This document shows, one piece after another, positions 1 to 7,765 of a stretch of DNA of 64,000 bases (the stretch's first letter is position 1; each line of letters opens with the position of its first letter). The stretch is from positions 1,731,501 to 1,795,500 of the forward strand of contig NZ_CP119075.1 in the NCBI RefSeq assembly GCF_029023725.1, in the 5' to 3' direction. Source of the DNA: Synoicihabitans lomoniglobus (lineage in GTDB: Bacteria > Verrucomicrobiota > Verrucomicrobiia > Opitutales > Opitutaceae). A program made the translations under genes and the position numbers. The notes beneath the pieces are model-generated. The model was given only the letters and a program-made list of their open reading frames with translations. It made no database searches and was not told the DNA's origin.

Positions 1-200
1 CGCTAGCGTCCGAGCGCATCAATGCGATTCTACACGATCACGGGGACGGCATCCTCGGTCGCATGGGTCTCCCGCGGGCCCGCGGCACTCACAGCGTCAT
101 CACCCTCATCGTCGATATGTCCACCGATGAGCTCGGCGCACTCACGGGTCGCCTCGGCCAGGTCGAGGGTGTGCAGGTCAAATCCGGTTTGGCCGGCTAG
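1..200 (+). CDS. TM1266-type iron-only hydrogenase system putative regulator, C-terminal part
   Basis: The frame is already open at the window edge, so the N-terminus is missing. About 65 residues are visible. They contain the pattern ERINAILHDHGDGILGRMG, then a VITLIVD strand, then TDELGALTGRLG and a final GVQVKS. This matches my recollection of the small ACT-like TM1266 family found beside [FeFe]-hydrogenase maturation genes (HydE/F/G), where 'EILHEYGDxIxGRMGIP' and 'ALTGKLGxxxGVxVKS' are signature stretches. The family is thought to bind a small ligand, but its mechanism is not established. The stop lies 5 bases before the next gene, so the two may be co-transcribed. A hydrogenase-maturation locus upstream of the window is an inference. 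Confidence 0.75.
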   Translation, partial: LASERINAILHDHGDGILGRMGLPRARGTHSVITLIVDMSTDELGALTGRLGQVEGVQVKSGLAG

Positions 201-205
201 ACGTC

Positions 206-1135
206 ATGTTCGCCGCGCTGCTCACCGCCCTCTGTTTTGCCCTGGTCGGCGTGTGTGCCAACCGGTCCGCCCGACTGCTGGGCAGCCTGCGGGCCAACGT
301 CTGGCGTCTGTTGGTGGCCGTGATGTTGCTCGGGTTCTGGGCGTTGGTTTACGGACGCGGTTGGCACGGACCGGCGAGCGAGTGGTTTTTCCTGAGCGGT
401 CTGCTCGGATTCGGCATCGGTGGCGTGGCCATGTTTCACAGTCTGCCGCGACTGGGCACGCCGTTGAGTTTGTTGGTGGTGGAGTGCAGCACGGCGGTGT
501 TTGCGCTGGTGATCGAGTGGGGATGGCTGGGCACGACCGTGCTCGCGAGCCAGCTCGGGTTCATGGCATTGGTCCTTGTGGGCGTGGTAGTCGGGCTGGC
601 TCCGGGGTTTCCGTCGGACATCGGTGAAAAACGAAAAATCAGCGGACTGGGGTGGGCATTGGTGAGTGGCTTCGGTCAGGCGCTGGGCATGGTGGTGAGC
701 CGCCACGCGTGGGCCTTGACCAAGTCCGCCGACTTCGAACTCGATCCCGGCACGGCGGCTTGGCAACGCCTGATCGGCGGGCTGACCGTCGGCGCGCTGG
801 TTTACGCGTTGGTCAAGCTTTGGCCGACGTTACTGCCGCGCAGCGAAATGCCGGAAGTGGAAAAGGCGCGCGACCGCGGTCTTGGCACTTGGGGACCCGA
901 CTGGCCGTGGCTCTGGGTGTTGCTCAATGCCACGTTTGGCCCGGTGCTCGGCATCACGGCCCGCCAATGGGCGCTCAGTCTCGCGCCGGCCGGTCTCGTT
1001 CAAACGGTGGTATCGACCGCGCCGCTCATGGCCACGCCCTTGGCTCGATTGATGGAAGGGCGCTGGCCCCGCCGGCGTTTTTTCGTCGGAGCTGCCCTGG
1101 CGATCGTCGGCCTGGCCGGCCTGTTTATCGGATAA
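206..1135 (+). CDS. EamA/DMT-superfamily permease
   Basis: A 309-residue very hydrophobic protein with about ten predicted membrane helices, arranged as two halves as in the drug/metabolite transporter superfamily. The first half runs to about residue 135. It is followed by a polar loop (GEKRKISG) and a second half with a longer charged loop near residues 210-235 (EMPEVEKARDRG). Length and layout fit EamA permeases of about 300 aa. The substrate cannot be told from sequence; the family includes metabolite and amino-acid exporters. It starts 5 bases after the hydrogenase-type regulator and ends 25 bases before a TonB-dependent receptor, so a short operon is possible. Assignment to the superfamily is good; function is open. 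Confidence 0.8.
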   Translation: MFAALLTALCFALVGVCANRSARLLGSLRANVWRLLVAVMLLGFWALVYGRGWHGPASEWFFLSGLLGFGIGGVAMFHSLPRLGTPLSLLVVECSTAVFALVIEWGWLGTTVLASQLGFMALVLVGVVVGLAPGFPSDIGEKRKISGLGWALVSGFGQALGMVVSRHAWALTKSADFELDPGTAAWQRLIGGLTVGALVYALVKLWPTLLPRSEMPEVEKARDRGLGTWGPDWPWLWVLLNATFGPVLGITARQWALSLAPAGLVQTVVSTAPLMATPLARLMEGRWPRRRFFVGAALAIVGLAGLFIG

Positions 1136-1160
1136 CCCCAACCCACGGAGGTCCAAGCTC

Positions 1161-3302
1161 ATGACACCTTTAACGCCAACCTCATCACGCCACTGGCTAG
1201 CCACGGCATGGGCGGGCGGATGCCTGCTCCTGGGTCAGCTCCCGGCGCAAACCGTTCCGGTCAGCGAACTCTCCGAGTCGGCCGATTCGGAGGTTAATCT
1301 TCTGCCGGTGTTCCCCGTATGGGGCGCGTCTCACGCTCAACCCCAAGTAGCATTTCCGTCCCAATTTGCACCCCGCATCGAGGCGGAGCAGTTGGCCGAT
1401 GCGATCACCGCCTTGCCGAACGTAGCTGCCCAACGTCGTGGGTCCCAAGCCATCGAGCCCAACATTCGCGGTCAGGCATTCGATCGGGTCAGCACCAGTC
1501 TCAATGGATTGCCCCTGCTCAACGGCTCGCCCACGCGCACGGTCTCACCGCTGGCCCAGCTCGGCCTCGTCAATGCCACCAGCATCACCGTGCACAAGGA
1601 CCTGCCGTCGCTGGCTCTCGGTCCGCCTAATCTCGGCGGACTCATTGCGCTGTCGCTCGATCCGTGGCCAAATAATGAATACGCCACCGCCATTGCTTCG
1701 CATGGCCACCTCCGCGCTTCTTACGACGCGACCCATGCCGGTTCCGCCGTCGAAGCCGCGGTGCAGGGGGCGGGCGAACGGATGGATTATCGCGTCGGCC
1801 TGTTCCGTAACGAATTTGGCAACTATGAATCGGCACAAGGGAGGGACGTCGCCGCCGATCTGCGGGAGTGGGGCGCTTCCCTTCACCTCGGGGTCATGTC
1901 CGCGCCCCGCCAACGCACGACACTGGGCGTGGTTTATCGGCGTTTGATCGACAGTGAAAACATCTCCCTTCCACTCGATAACAAAGACACCCCGAGCATT
2001 TTCCTCACGCTGGCGCACGTTATCAAACCCGAGACCGGCCGGTTCGAATCGATTCGGCTCCGCGGTGGCTATGGCGTGACCACACCTTTTCTGACCAACG
2101 AGGACCACCCGCCGCCTCCACCGTTTCTCATCGTCAATCACGGCCGGGCCGAAACCGCTTCTGCGGGTCTGGCCTTCGATCTCGCGTCCGCCGACGCCAC
2201 CCGTTTCACCTTCGGCGGTGACTACGCTTACCAACGGCGCAACGCCACCCGCCGCGTCAGCAGCAATCCGCTCGATCACATTTGGCCCAATGCCACCGTC
2301 GACGACTTCGGGGTCTTCGCGGAATCCTCCACCGACATCAGTCCGGAAAACTCCCTGCGGCTGGGCGTGCGGCTCGATGCGGTGCGCAGTGATGCGTTGT
2401 CCGCCGAGGAGTGGGCCCTCGGGCGCACCGTGCGCGAGCAATTCATCACCTACAACGGACCTGCGGCCGGCGATGTCTCTCGCCAGGTGTTTTTGCCCTC
2501 GGCCAATGCCGTCTTGGCGCACGATCCCGCTGGTCCGCTTTCCGCTTATGCTGGGATCGGACTCGCCACTCGTGCGCCCGACATCGGCCAACGTTACCGC
2601 GCGCTGCTGCCCGCGCTGGGCGGCGGACTGGAGATTGGCAATCCCGACCTCGATCCGGAAACGCAATGGAGCCTGTCCACCGGTGTCCGGTGGGGAACCG
2701 AGACCGTGCAAGCGACGGTCGATCTCTTTGCCAACCACGTCGACGACTACATCAGCCGCCAATCCGTCGGCTCGCTGGGGCCCAACACGGTCTTTGGCTA
2801 CCGACCGATCAACGCCCAGTTCTGGGGCGGCGAAGTGGGCGCGATCTGGCGACCCTCGCCGATCGTGGAGTTTCCGCTGTCGTTTGGTCTCACCCAAGCT
2901 CGCAATGCGGATACTCATGCCGACTTGGCTGAGGTGCCGCCTTGGGAACTCACCGGCGGTCTGCGCTTGAGTCCGATCATCGCCAATCGCGAATGCCGTT
3001 TGAGCCTTAATTTTCGTCACGTTGCCCCACGCACCAACCCCGATCCCGTCAACGCGCCGATCTACGCGGATACGGCGAGTTTCACGCTCTGGCACCTGCA
3101 AGCCGAGATGGCAGTGACCGAGCAGCTTCACCTACAATTTGGCGTAAAAAACCTCTTCAATCAAGACCACTACGAATACCTCACGCCTCCGGTCGGCGGT
3201 CCGGTCCCCGCGGGGCGTCCCGGCAGTGGTGACCTGCACGCTGGCGAACGTATTCCCGGCCCGGGTCGGACGCTCTACGCTTCCGCCGAATGGAAATTCT
3301 AG
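1161..3302 (+). CDS. TonB-dependent outer-membrane receptor
   Basis: A 713-residue protein with a signal peptide (hydrophobic run WLATAWAGGCLLLGQLPAQ ending in an Ala-Gln cleavage region). A plug domain occupies about residues 65-170 (NIRGQAFDRVSTSLNG, then SITVHKDLPSLALGPPNLGG), and a beta-barrel reaches the terminal aromatic-ending strand TLYASAEWKF. The C-terminal 'FGVKNLFNQDHYEY' box is typical of TonB-dependent receptors. It would take up a metal chelate or organic ligand through the outer membrane using TonB energy. The ligand is not deducible; the nearby EamA permease may handle the same solute (inference). The start is supported by ACGGAGG about 11 bases upstream. It ends convergently with the deacetylase-like gene. 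Confidence 0.88.
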   Translation: MTPLTPTSSRHWLATAWAGGCLLLGQLPAQTVPVSELSESADSEVNLLPVFPVWGASHAQPQVAFPSQFAPRIEAEQLADAITALPNVAAQRRGSQAIEPNIRGQAFDRVSTSLNGLPLLNGSPTRTVSPLAQLGLVNATSITVHKDLPSLALGPPNLGGLIALSLDPWPNNEYATAIASHGHLRASYDATHAGSAVEAAVQGAGERMDYRVGLFRNEFGNYESAQGRDVAADLREWGASLHLGVMSAPRQRTTLGVVYRRLIDSENISLPLDNKDTPSIFLTLAHVIKPETGRFESIRLRGGYGVTTPFLTNEDHPPPPPFLIVNHGRAETASAGLAFDLASADATRFTFGGDYAYQRRNATRRVSSNPLDHIWPNATVDDFGVFAESSTDISPENSLRLGVRLDAVRSDALSAEEWALGRTVREQFITYNGPAAGDVSRQVFLPSANAVLAHDPAGPLSAYAGIGLATRAPDIGQRYRALLPALGGGLEIGNPDLDPETQWSLSTGVRWGTETVQATVDLFANHVDDYISRQSVGSLGPNTVFGYRPINAQFWGGEVGAIWRPSPIVEFPLSFGLTQARNADTHADLAEVPPWELTGGLRLSPIIANRECRLSLNFRHVAPRTNPDPVNAPIYADTASFTLWHLQAEMAVTEQLHLQFGVKNLFNQDHYEYLTPPVGGPVPAGRPGSGDLHAGERIPGPGRTLYASAEWKF

Positions 3303-3358
3303 CGTGACGCCCCGGACTCAAATGCGGTCGCGTCGGTTGGGGCGAGAACTCCCATGGA

Positions 3359-4219
3359 TCAGCCAACCCAGGCCGAGAGAAAGGCATCCACCAAGCGGGG
3401 CAGGTGACTGCTGTAACCGCCTTCCAGCGTCGCCGCGGCGGGCAGTCCGGTGGAGCGCAGCCAGTTGCCCAGTTGTGCAAAATCGGCGGTCTGCAGCAGC
3501 AGCTCCGTCAGGGGGTCGCCGTGGTAGGCGTCGAAGCCGGCCGAGACCAAAATCAACTGAGGCTGAAACGCCTGCACGCAGTCGAGCGATGCCTTGAGCG
3601 CCAGCAGGTGATCTTGCCGATGCGAGTTGGCCGGGACCGGCCAGTTGTAGGAATTTCCCCGACTCATCATACCCGTATCGGGGTATCCGGGATACTGATG
3701 CACCGACGTGACCCGGATGCCCGCACGGTTCAATAGGATCGCTTCGGTGCCGTTGCCGTGGTGCGCATCGAAATCCCACACCGCGACGCGTTCCAAGCTA
3801 TGCGCGACTTTGGCGTGCAGTGCCGCAATGGCCACGTTGTTGAGATAACAAAACCCCATCGCATCACCCGCCGTGGCATGGTGTCCGGGCGGACGCATCA
3901 GGGCCATGGTGGGACCGTCACCGTGCAAGGCGGCATCGACCGCTGCGATCGTCGCTCCCGCAGATCGGCGGGCGTGCCCGTCCATGCCCTCGTGTCCGGG
4001 CGTGTCCTCGTCGAAATCCTCGCGCCCGGGCAGGCGTTGCAGATGCTCCGTTGTGTGCGCGCGCAGGATCGCTTCGTCCGTCGCCGCCGCCGGTAGGTGC
4101 CAGGTCCAATCCGGATGTGCGCGCTGCAAATAAGCCACGGTGCGCGACACGCGATTGGCCTGCTCCGGGTGGTGGGCGGAGCCAAACTCAAGACAGCGGG
4201 GATCGTGAAAAAGATGCAT
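3359..4219 (-). CDS. Histone deacetylase-family hydrolase (acetylpolyamine amidohydrolase-like)
   Basis: The product is about 286 residues from Met MHLFHDPRC. It carries the arginase/deacetylase-fold signatures in order: RPPGHHA (catalytic His pair), GFCYLNNVAIAA, WDFDAHHGNGT (metal-binding Asp and His), VHQYPGYPDTG, VSAGFDAYHGDPL (second metal-binding Asp) and LEGGY. All expected zinc ligands and charge-relay residues are present, so it should be an active zinc-dependent deacetylase. In bacteria such enzymes act on acetylpolyamines, acetoin-related substrates or acetyl-lysine; which applies here is unknown. An in-frame upstream Met would add 27 residues, but that extension lies over a palindrome and precedes the normal start of the family. 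It sits head-to-head with a Pat-like lysine acetyltransferase, which suggests opposing protein acetylation roles (inference). Confidence 0.87.
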   Translation of the reverse strand: MHLFHDPRCLEFGSAHHPEQANRVSRTVAYLQRAHPDWTWHLPAAATDEAILRAHTTEHLQRLPGREDFDEDTPGHEGMDGHARRSAGATIAAVDAALHGDGPTMALMRPPGHHATAGDAMGFCYLNNVAIAALHAKVAHSLERVAVWDFDAHHGNGTEAILLNRAGIRVTSVHQYPGYPDTGMMSRGNSYNWPVPANSHRQDHLLALKASLDCVQAFQPQLILVSAGFDAYHGDPLTELLLQTADFAQLGNWLRSTGLPAAATLEGGYSSHLPRLVDAFLSAWVG

Positions 4220-4231
4220 ATTTGCCAACCC

Positions 4232-4250
4232 GTCGGCGAGCCTCGCCGAC
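4232..4250. repeat. Perfect palindrome upstream of the deacetylase-like gene
   Basis: Two 9-base arms, GTCGGCGAG and CTCGCCGAC, are separated by a single C. The palindrome lies 13 bases upstream of the preferred start of the deacetylase-like gene, within the divergent region shared with the Pat-like gene. It could be an operator or a 5' RNA hairpin. If the longer reading of the deacetylase gene is real, it is coding (residues near RLADG). Confidence 0.45.
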
Positions 4251-4399
4251 ACGTCCTGACCGTATCGCGACCGCGCTATTTTGCACAAGCGAAAGACCAC
4301 AAAGTAGCTTGTCCCACCACCGGCGATTCGATAGCTTTGGGGTAGACTCGAACGATTGCCGTAGCAACCGCATGAACTCGTTCAAAACCCCCGTGTATC

Positions 4400-7078
4400 G
4401 TGAATACATTCGAGAGCCTCCGAACTGTTTTCAACCCACGCTCGATCGCTTTGGTCGGCGTGAGCAACCGACCGGGCAGTGTCGGTAACGCGCTCTTACG
4501 CAACACTCTGGGCGGCGACTTCGACGGCGTGGTTTATCCGGTAAACCCCAAGCACCGCAGCATGCGCGGGACCAAGGTTTATCCGACGTTGCGGGCGATT
4601 CCCGATCGCGTCGATCTCGCCATCATCGCCACTCCGTCCACGCATGTTTTGGGTGTGATCGAAGAGTGCGGCCAATGCGGTATCGGCAATGCCGTCGTCA
4701 TAACCGCCGGCTTCCTCGAAACCGGCCGAGCGGGGGCGGCATTGTTTCGTAAACTGGTCCGCACCGCGCGTCAGGCCGGAGTGCGGATCATCGGCCCCAA
4801 CTGCCTGGGATTCATCCGTCCGCCGATCGGTCTCAACGCCAGCTTCGCCGCCCGCATGGCCCTCCCGGGCAAGCTGGCCTTTATTTCGCAAAGCGGCGCG
4901 CTATGCACTGCCGTATTGGACTGGTCGATACGTGATCGCGTCGGATTCAGTCATTTCATTTCGATCGGCTCCATGGCCGATATCGGTTACCACGATCTGC
5001 TCGACTACCTCGCGACCGACCCCGGCACGTCGAGCATCCTCATCTACATGGAGTCGTTGCGGGATGCGAAGCGCTTCATCAGTGCCGCGCGCTCGATTGG
5101 CCGCACCAAACCGATCATCGTGCTGAAGGTGGGGCGCAGCTCCGAAGGCGCCGCTGCGGCCAGTTCGCACACCGGCAGTCTCACCGGTGACGACGCCATT
5201 TACGACGCCGTCTTCGAGCGCGCAGGCGTCGCGCGCGTGAACACGATTAAGGAGCTCTTTAATATCTCCCAGTCGCTCTCCATGCAGCCTCGGCCTCGCG
5301 GCAACCGGCTGCTCATCATTACCAATGCCGGCGGTCCGGGTGTCATCGCGACCGACATGCACATCGCCCAGGGCGGACGGTTGGCCCCGCTCTCCGCGAC
5401 ATTGCGCGAGAAGCTCAACCAGGTGTTGCCGGCGGCGTGGAGCCATTCCAACCCGATCGACGTGCTCGGCGATGCCGGCGTGACACCCTACACCGAAACC
5501 CTGCGGCACTGCCTCGATGAGCCCAACGTGGATGGCATTCTCGTCATTCTCACGCCTCAGGCCATGACCAACGCCGACGAGATCGGTCGGGCCCTGGGCG
5601 ATCTCGCAGCCACTTCCAACAAAACCATTCTGGCCGCTTTCATGGGCGCGGCCGACGTCGCGTCCGGCACGCGCGCACTCACCGCCAAAGGCATTCCCGT
5701 ATACGACAATCCGGAAGAGGCCGTGACGTGTTTTAATCTCATGGCGCGCTATGCCCGTAATCAGGAGTTGCTCACGGAAACACCGGAATCCGTGCCCGCG
5801 GAATTCAAACCCAAGACTGCCGTCAATCAACGCCTGCTGGCTCGCGTGCGCGATGCCGGACGACACGCCCTCAACGAAAACGAAGCCAAGCAATTCATCG
5901 CCAACTACGGCCTGATTTCTCCGCCCCACGCGCACGCCGCCACCGCCGCCGATGCCGCCCGTCGCGCCGCCGGTTTCGGGTTTCCCGTGGCCATGAAAAT
6001 CATGTCGCCCGACATCCTCCACAAAACCGACGTCAATGGCGTGGCGCTCAATCTTCGTTCCAAGCGCGCGGTCATGCTCGCGTTTCGCCAGATCACTCGC
6101 GACGCCGCCCGACTTCGCCCGAAAGCGCAGTTGCAGGGGGTGATAGTCGAGAAAATGGTCACCAAGAAATACGAGCTCTTCCTCGGCAGTAAAATGGATC
6201 CCGTCTTCGGCCCGGTCATTCTCTTCGGAGCGGGCGGGGTGGGGGTCGAAGTCTTCAAGGATATCTCCATCGGGATACCGCCGCTCAACATGGCCCTCGC
6301 CAAACGCATGATTGAGAAAACCAAGATCCATACGCTGCTCGCCGGTTATCGCGGCATGGCGGCGATCGATATGCGCTCGCTGCAGTTTTTGCTCTACCGG
6401 TTTTCCTACATGATCATGGACTTTCCGGAGATCGCCGAGATGGACATCAACCCGCTGGGCGTCGACGCCGACGGCATTGTCGCGCTCGACGCCAAGATCG
6501 TGCTCGATCCCGCGCCTCCGCCTCGCCACGCCGCGCCCTATCGCCACCTCATCGTCACGCCCTATCCGCGCGAACTCGAACGCACCGTTCGCCTCGCCAA
6601 TCGCAAAACCGTGCGCCTGCGTCCGATTCGCCCCGAGGACGAACAGCTGGAGGCGGAAATGTTTCGTGCCATGTCACCCCAGACCCAGCGCTTCCGTTTT
6701 TTCGAGCTCATCAAAGACATCAGCCACGAGATGCTGATTCGCTACACCCAGATCGATTATGATCGGGAAGTCGCCATCGTCGCCGAGATGCGCGAGCGCG
6801 GCGTGCGCAAAATGGTCGGCGTCGCGCGGGTCATTGGCGACCCCTACCATGAGACCAGTGAGTTCGCCATTGTCGTGGCCGACCCCTGGCAAGGCATGGG
6901 CCTGGGTAACGTGCTCACCGACGCCGTGCTCAGTGTCGCGCGCCAACGCAAATACCGCTCCATCTACGCCGACTTCCTCGGCGACAACCACGCCATGCAC
7001 CACATCCTCCGGAAGCGAAAGTTCACCTTCTCGACCGGCCAAAATCCCGTCCGCGCCACCTGGGTCTGCGCCCACTGA
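4400..7078 (+). CDS. NDP-forming acyl-CoA ligase / GNAT acetyltransferase fusion (Pat-like)
   Basis: An 892-residue protein with a GTG start. In order it has a CoA-binding Rossmann domain (about 10-140, IALVGVSNRPGSVG), succinyl-CoA-ligase-like domains (about 150-460), an ATP-grasp domain (about 480-715, VAMKIMSPDILHKTDVNGV and FGAGGVGVEVFKD), and a C-terminal GNAT domain (about 735-885, VRLRPIRPEDEQLEAEMF and ADPWQGMGLGNVLTD, the acetyl-CoA loop). This is the architecture of Pat/YfiQ protein lysine acetyltransferases, which control acyl-CoA synthetases. His257 in SSHTGS matches the phospho-His of ADP-forming acetyl-CoA synthetases. As I recall, classical Pat proteins lost this residue, so ligase activity may persist here. 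Family assignment is strong; activity balance is inference. Confidence 0.88.
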   Translation: MNTFESLRTVFNPRSIALVGVSNRPGSVGNALLRNTLGGDFDGVVYPVNPKHRSMRGTKVYPTLRAIPDRVDLAIIATPSTHVLGVIEECGQCGIGNAVVITAGFLETGRAGAALFRKLVRTARQAGVRIIGPNCLGFIRPPIGLNASFAARMALPGKLAFISQSGALCTAVLDWSIRDRVGFSHFISIGSMADIGYHDLLDYLATDPGTSSILIYMESLRDAKRFISAARSIGRTKPIIVLKVGRSSEGAAAASSHTGSLTGDDAIYDAVFERAGVARVNTIKELFNISQSLSMQPRPRGNRLLIITNAGGPGVIATDMHIAQGGRLAPLSATLREKLNQVLPAAWSHSNPIDVLGDAGVTPYTETLRHCLDEPNVDGILVILTPQAMTNADEIGRALGDLAATSNKTILAAFMGAADVASGTRALTAKGIPVYDNPEEAVTCFNLMARYARNQELLTETPESVPAEFKPKTAVNQRLLARVRDAGRHALNENEAKQFIANYGLISPPHAHAATAADAARRAAGFGFPVAMKIMSPDILHKTDVNGVALNLRSKRAVMLAFRQITRDAARLRPKAQLQGVIVEKMVTKKYELFLGSKMDPVFGPVILFGAGGVGVEVFKDISIGIPPLNMALAKRMIEKTKIHTLLAGYRGMAAIDMRSLQFLLYRFSYMIMDFPEIAEMDINPLGVDADGIVALDAKIVLDPAPPPRHAAPYRHLIVTPYPRELERTVRLANRKTVRLRPIRPEDEQLEAEMFRAMSPQTQRFRFFELIKDISHEMLIRYTQIDYDREVAIVAEMRERGVRKMVGVARVIGDPYHETSEFAIVVADPWQGMGLGNVLTDAVLSVARQRKYRSIYADFLGDNHAMHHILRKRKFTFSTGQNPVRATWVCAH

Positions 7079-7677
7079 AACGGTCGCCGTAGATCCGAAG
7101 GGTAGGGCGCTTTCGCCGAAAGCGCCGATCGGTTAAGACGGTCACTCGGGATAACTTCTCCCATGGCTTTCGCGCCATCGCCAGGCCACATCTTTTCAGT
7201 TGTGGATGGGACCGCTACCGTACATGCGTTGCTGGAGGAAAGATTCACGGTCGTGAGACCGGCGAGTTTGGCACTCGTCAGTTGCCGTTTGTCGGTTGAA
7301 AAAAACTTGGGATTTTGTAACAGAATCGCCCCCGCGATATGCATGGGATCCAATGTTCGGCATCCCATCCAGGCGGTGACGGTGGATGTGAGATGATGCA
7401 TCTCTGCGGCGATGGCATCGAGTGAAAGTTCGGCCATCACGAATTTGCCCTCATCGCAGAGGTGACCGACCAAGGCTTGCGCTGCAGTGAGTTGGGAAGG
7501 GCTCAACGATCGGCGGAAGCGCATGGCCTGCAGCGTATTTTCAATTTCCAGCGCGACGATTCGAGTGAACCAAATGGGAGCCCGTTGCAGCGCTGCATAG
7601 GCGGTAACGGTGAAAACCAGTGGAGCCGTGATAATCAGCTTCAGGTCCAAGCCGGTATCAAGATAGCGCGGATTCAT
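6964..7677 (-). CDS. PIN-domain (VapC-like) toxin with unusual C-terminal read-through
   Basis: Residues 1-146 read as a PIN ribonuclease domain: RYLDTGLDLKL (Asp7), VALEIENTL (Glu44), CRTLDPMHIAGA (Asp110) and FFSTDKRQL (Asp129), followed by AKLAGLTTVNL. All four acidic residues of a VapC metal site are present. The family normally ends near residue 140. Here the frame stays open for about 90 more residues, crosses a hairpin, and overlaps the 3' end of the Pat-like gene by 115 bases on the opposite strand. The extra part looks non-native. No VapB-type antitoxin fits in the 88 bases between its start and the neighbouring IS66 transposase, so it is an orphan toxin or a decaying gene. Confidence 0.6.
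   Translation of the reverse strand: MNPRYLDTGLDLKLIITAPLVFTVTAYAALQRAPIWFTRIVALEIENTLQAMRFRRSLSPSQLTAAQALVGHLCDEGKFVMAELSLDAIAAEMHHLTSTVTAWMGCRTLDPMHIAGAILLQNPKFFSTDKRQLTSAKLAGLTTVNLSSSNACTVAVPSTTEKMWPGDGAKAMGEVIPSDRLNRSALSAKAPYPSDLRRPFQWAQTQVARTGFWPVEKVNFRFRRMWCMAWLSPRKSA
7106..7126. terminator. Hairpin downstream of the Pat-like gene
   Basis: Arms GGCGCTTTC and GAAAGCGCC pair perfectly around a GCC loop. It starts 28 bases after the Pat-like stop. No T-run follows on the plus strand, so it is a Rho-dependent or mRNA-stabilising hairpin, or a dispersed intergenic repeat, rather than a textbook terminator. Confidence 0.4.
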
Positions 7678-7765
7678 CGTAGGCGTCCGAGAGGCGACCT
7701 TAATGGCGGATAGCGATGGTGATGATAGTGGCGTCGCAATGCTTACGACTTCAATGTCGGGATCG

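Noticed and set aside
1545..3131. 528-aa minus-strand ORF under the TonB receptor
   Set aside because: Shadow of the receptor gene; Arg/Gly-rich translation without motifs, while the plus strand has a complete receptor.
4901..6547. 548-aa minus-strand ORF within the Pat-like gene
   Set aside because: High-G+C codon shadow; no family features, and the plus-strand protein is fully conserved.
7741..7746. GCTTAC as an IS66 end for copy 1
   Set aside because: It points the wrong way for a left end of that element and the following bases do not match the other IS66 ends.
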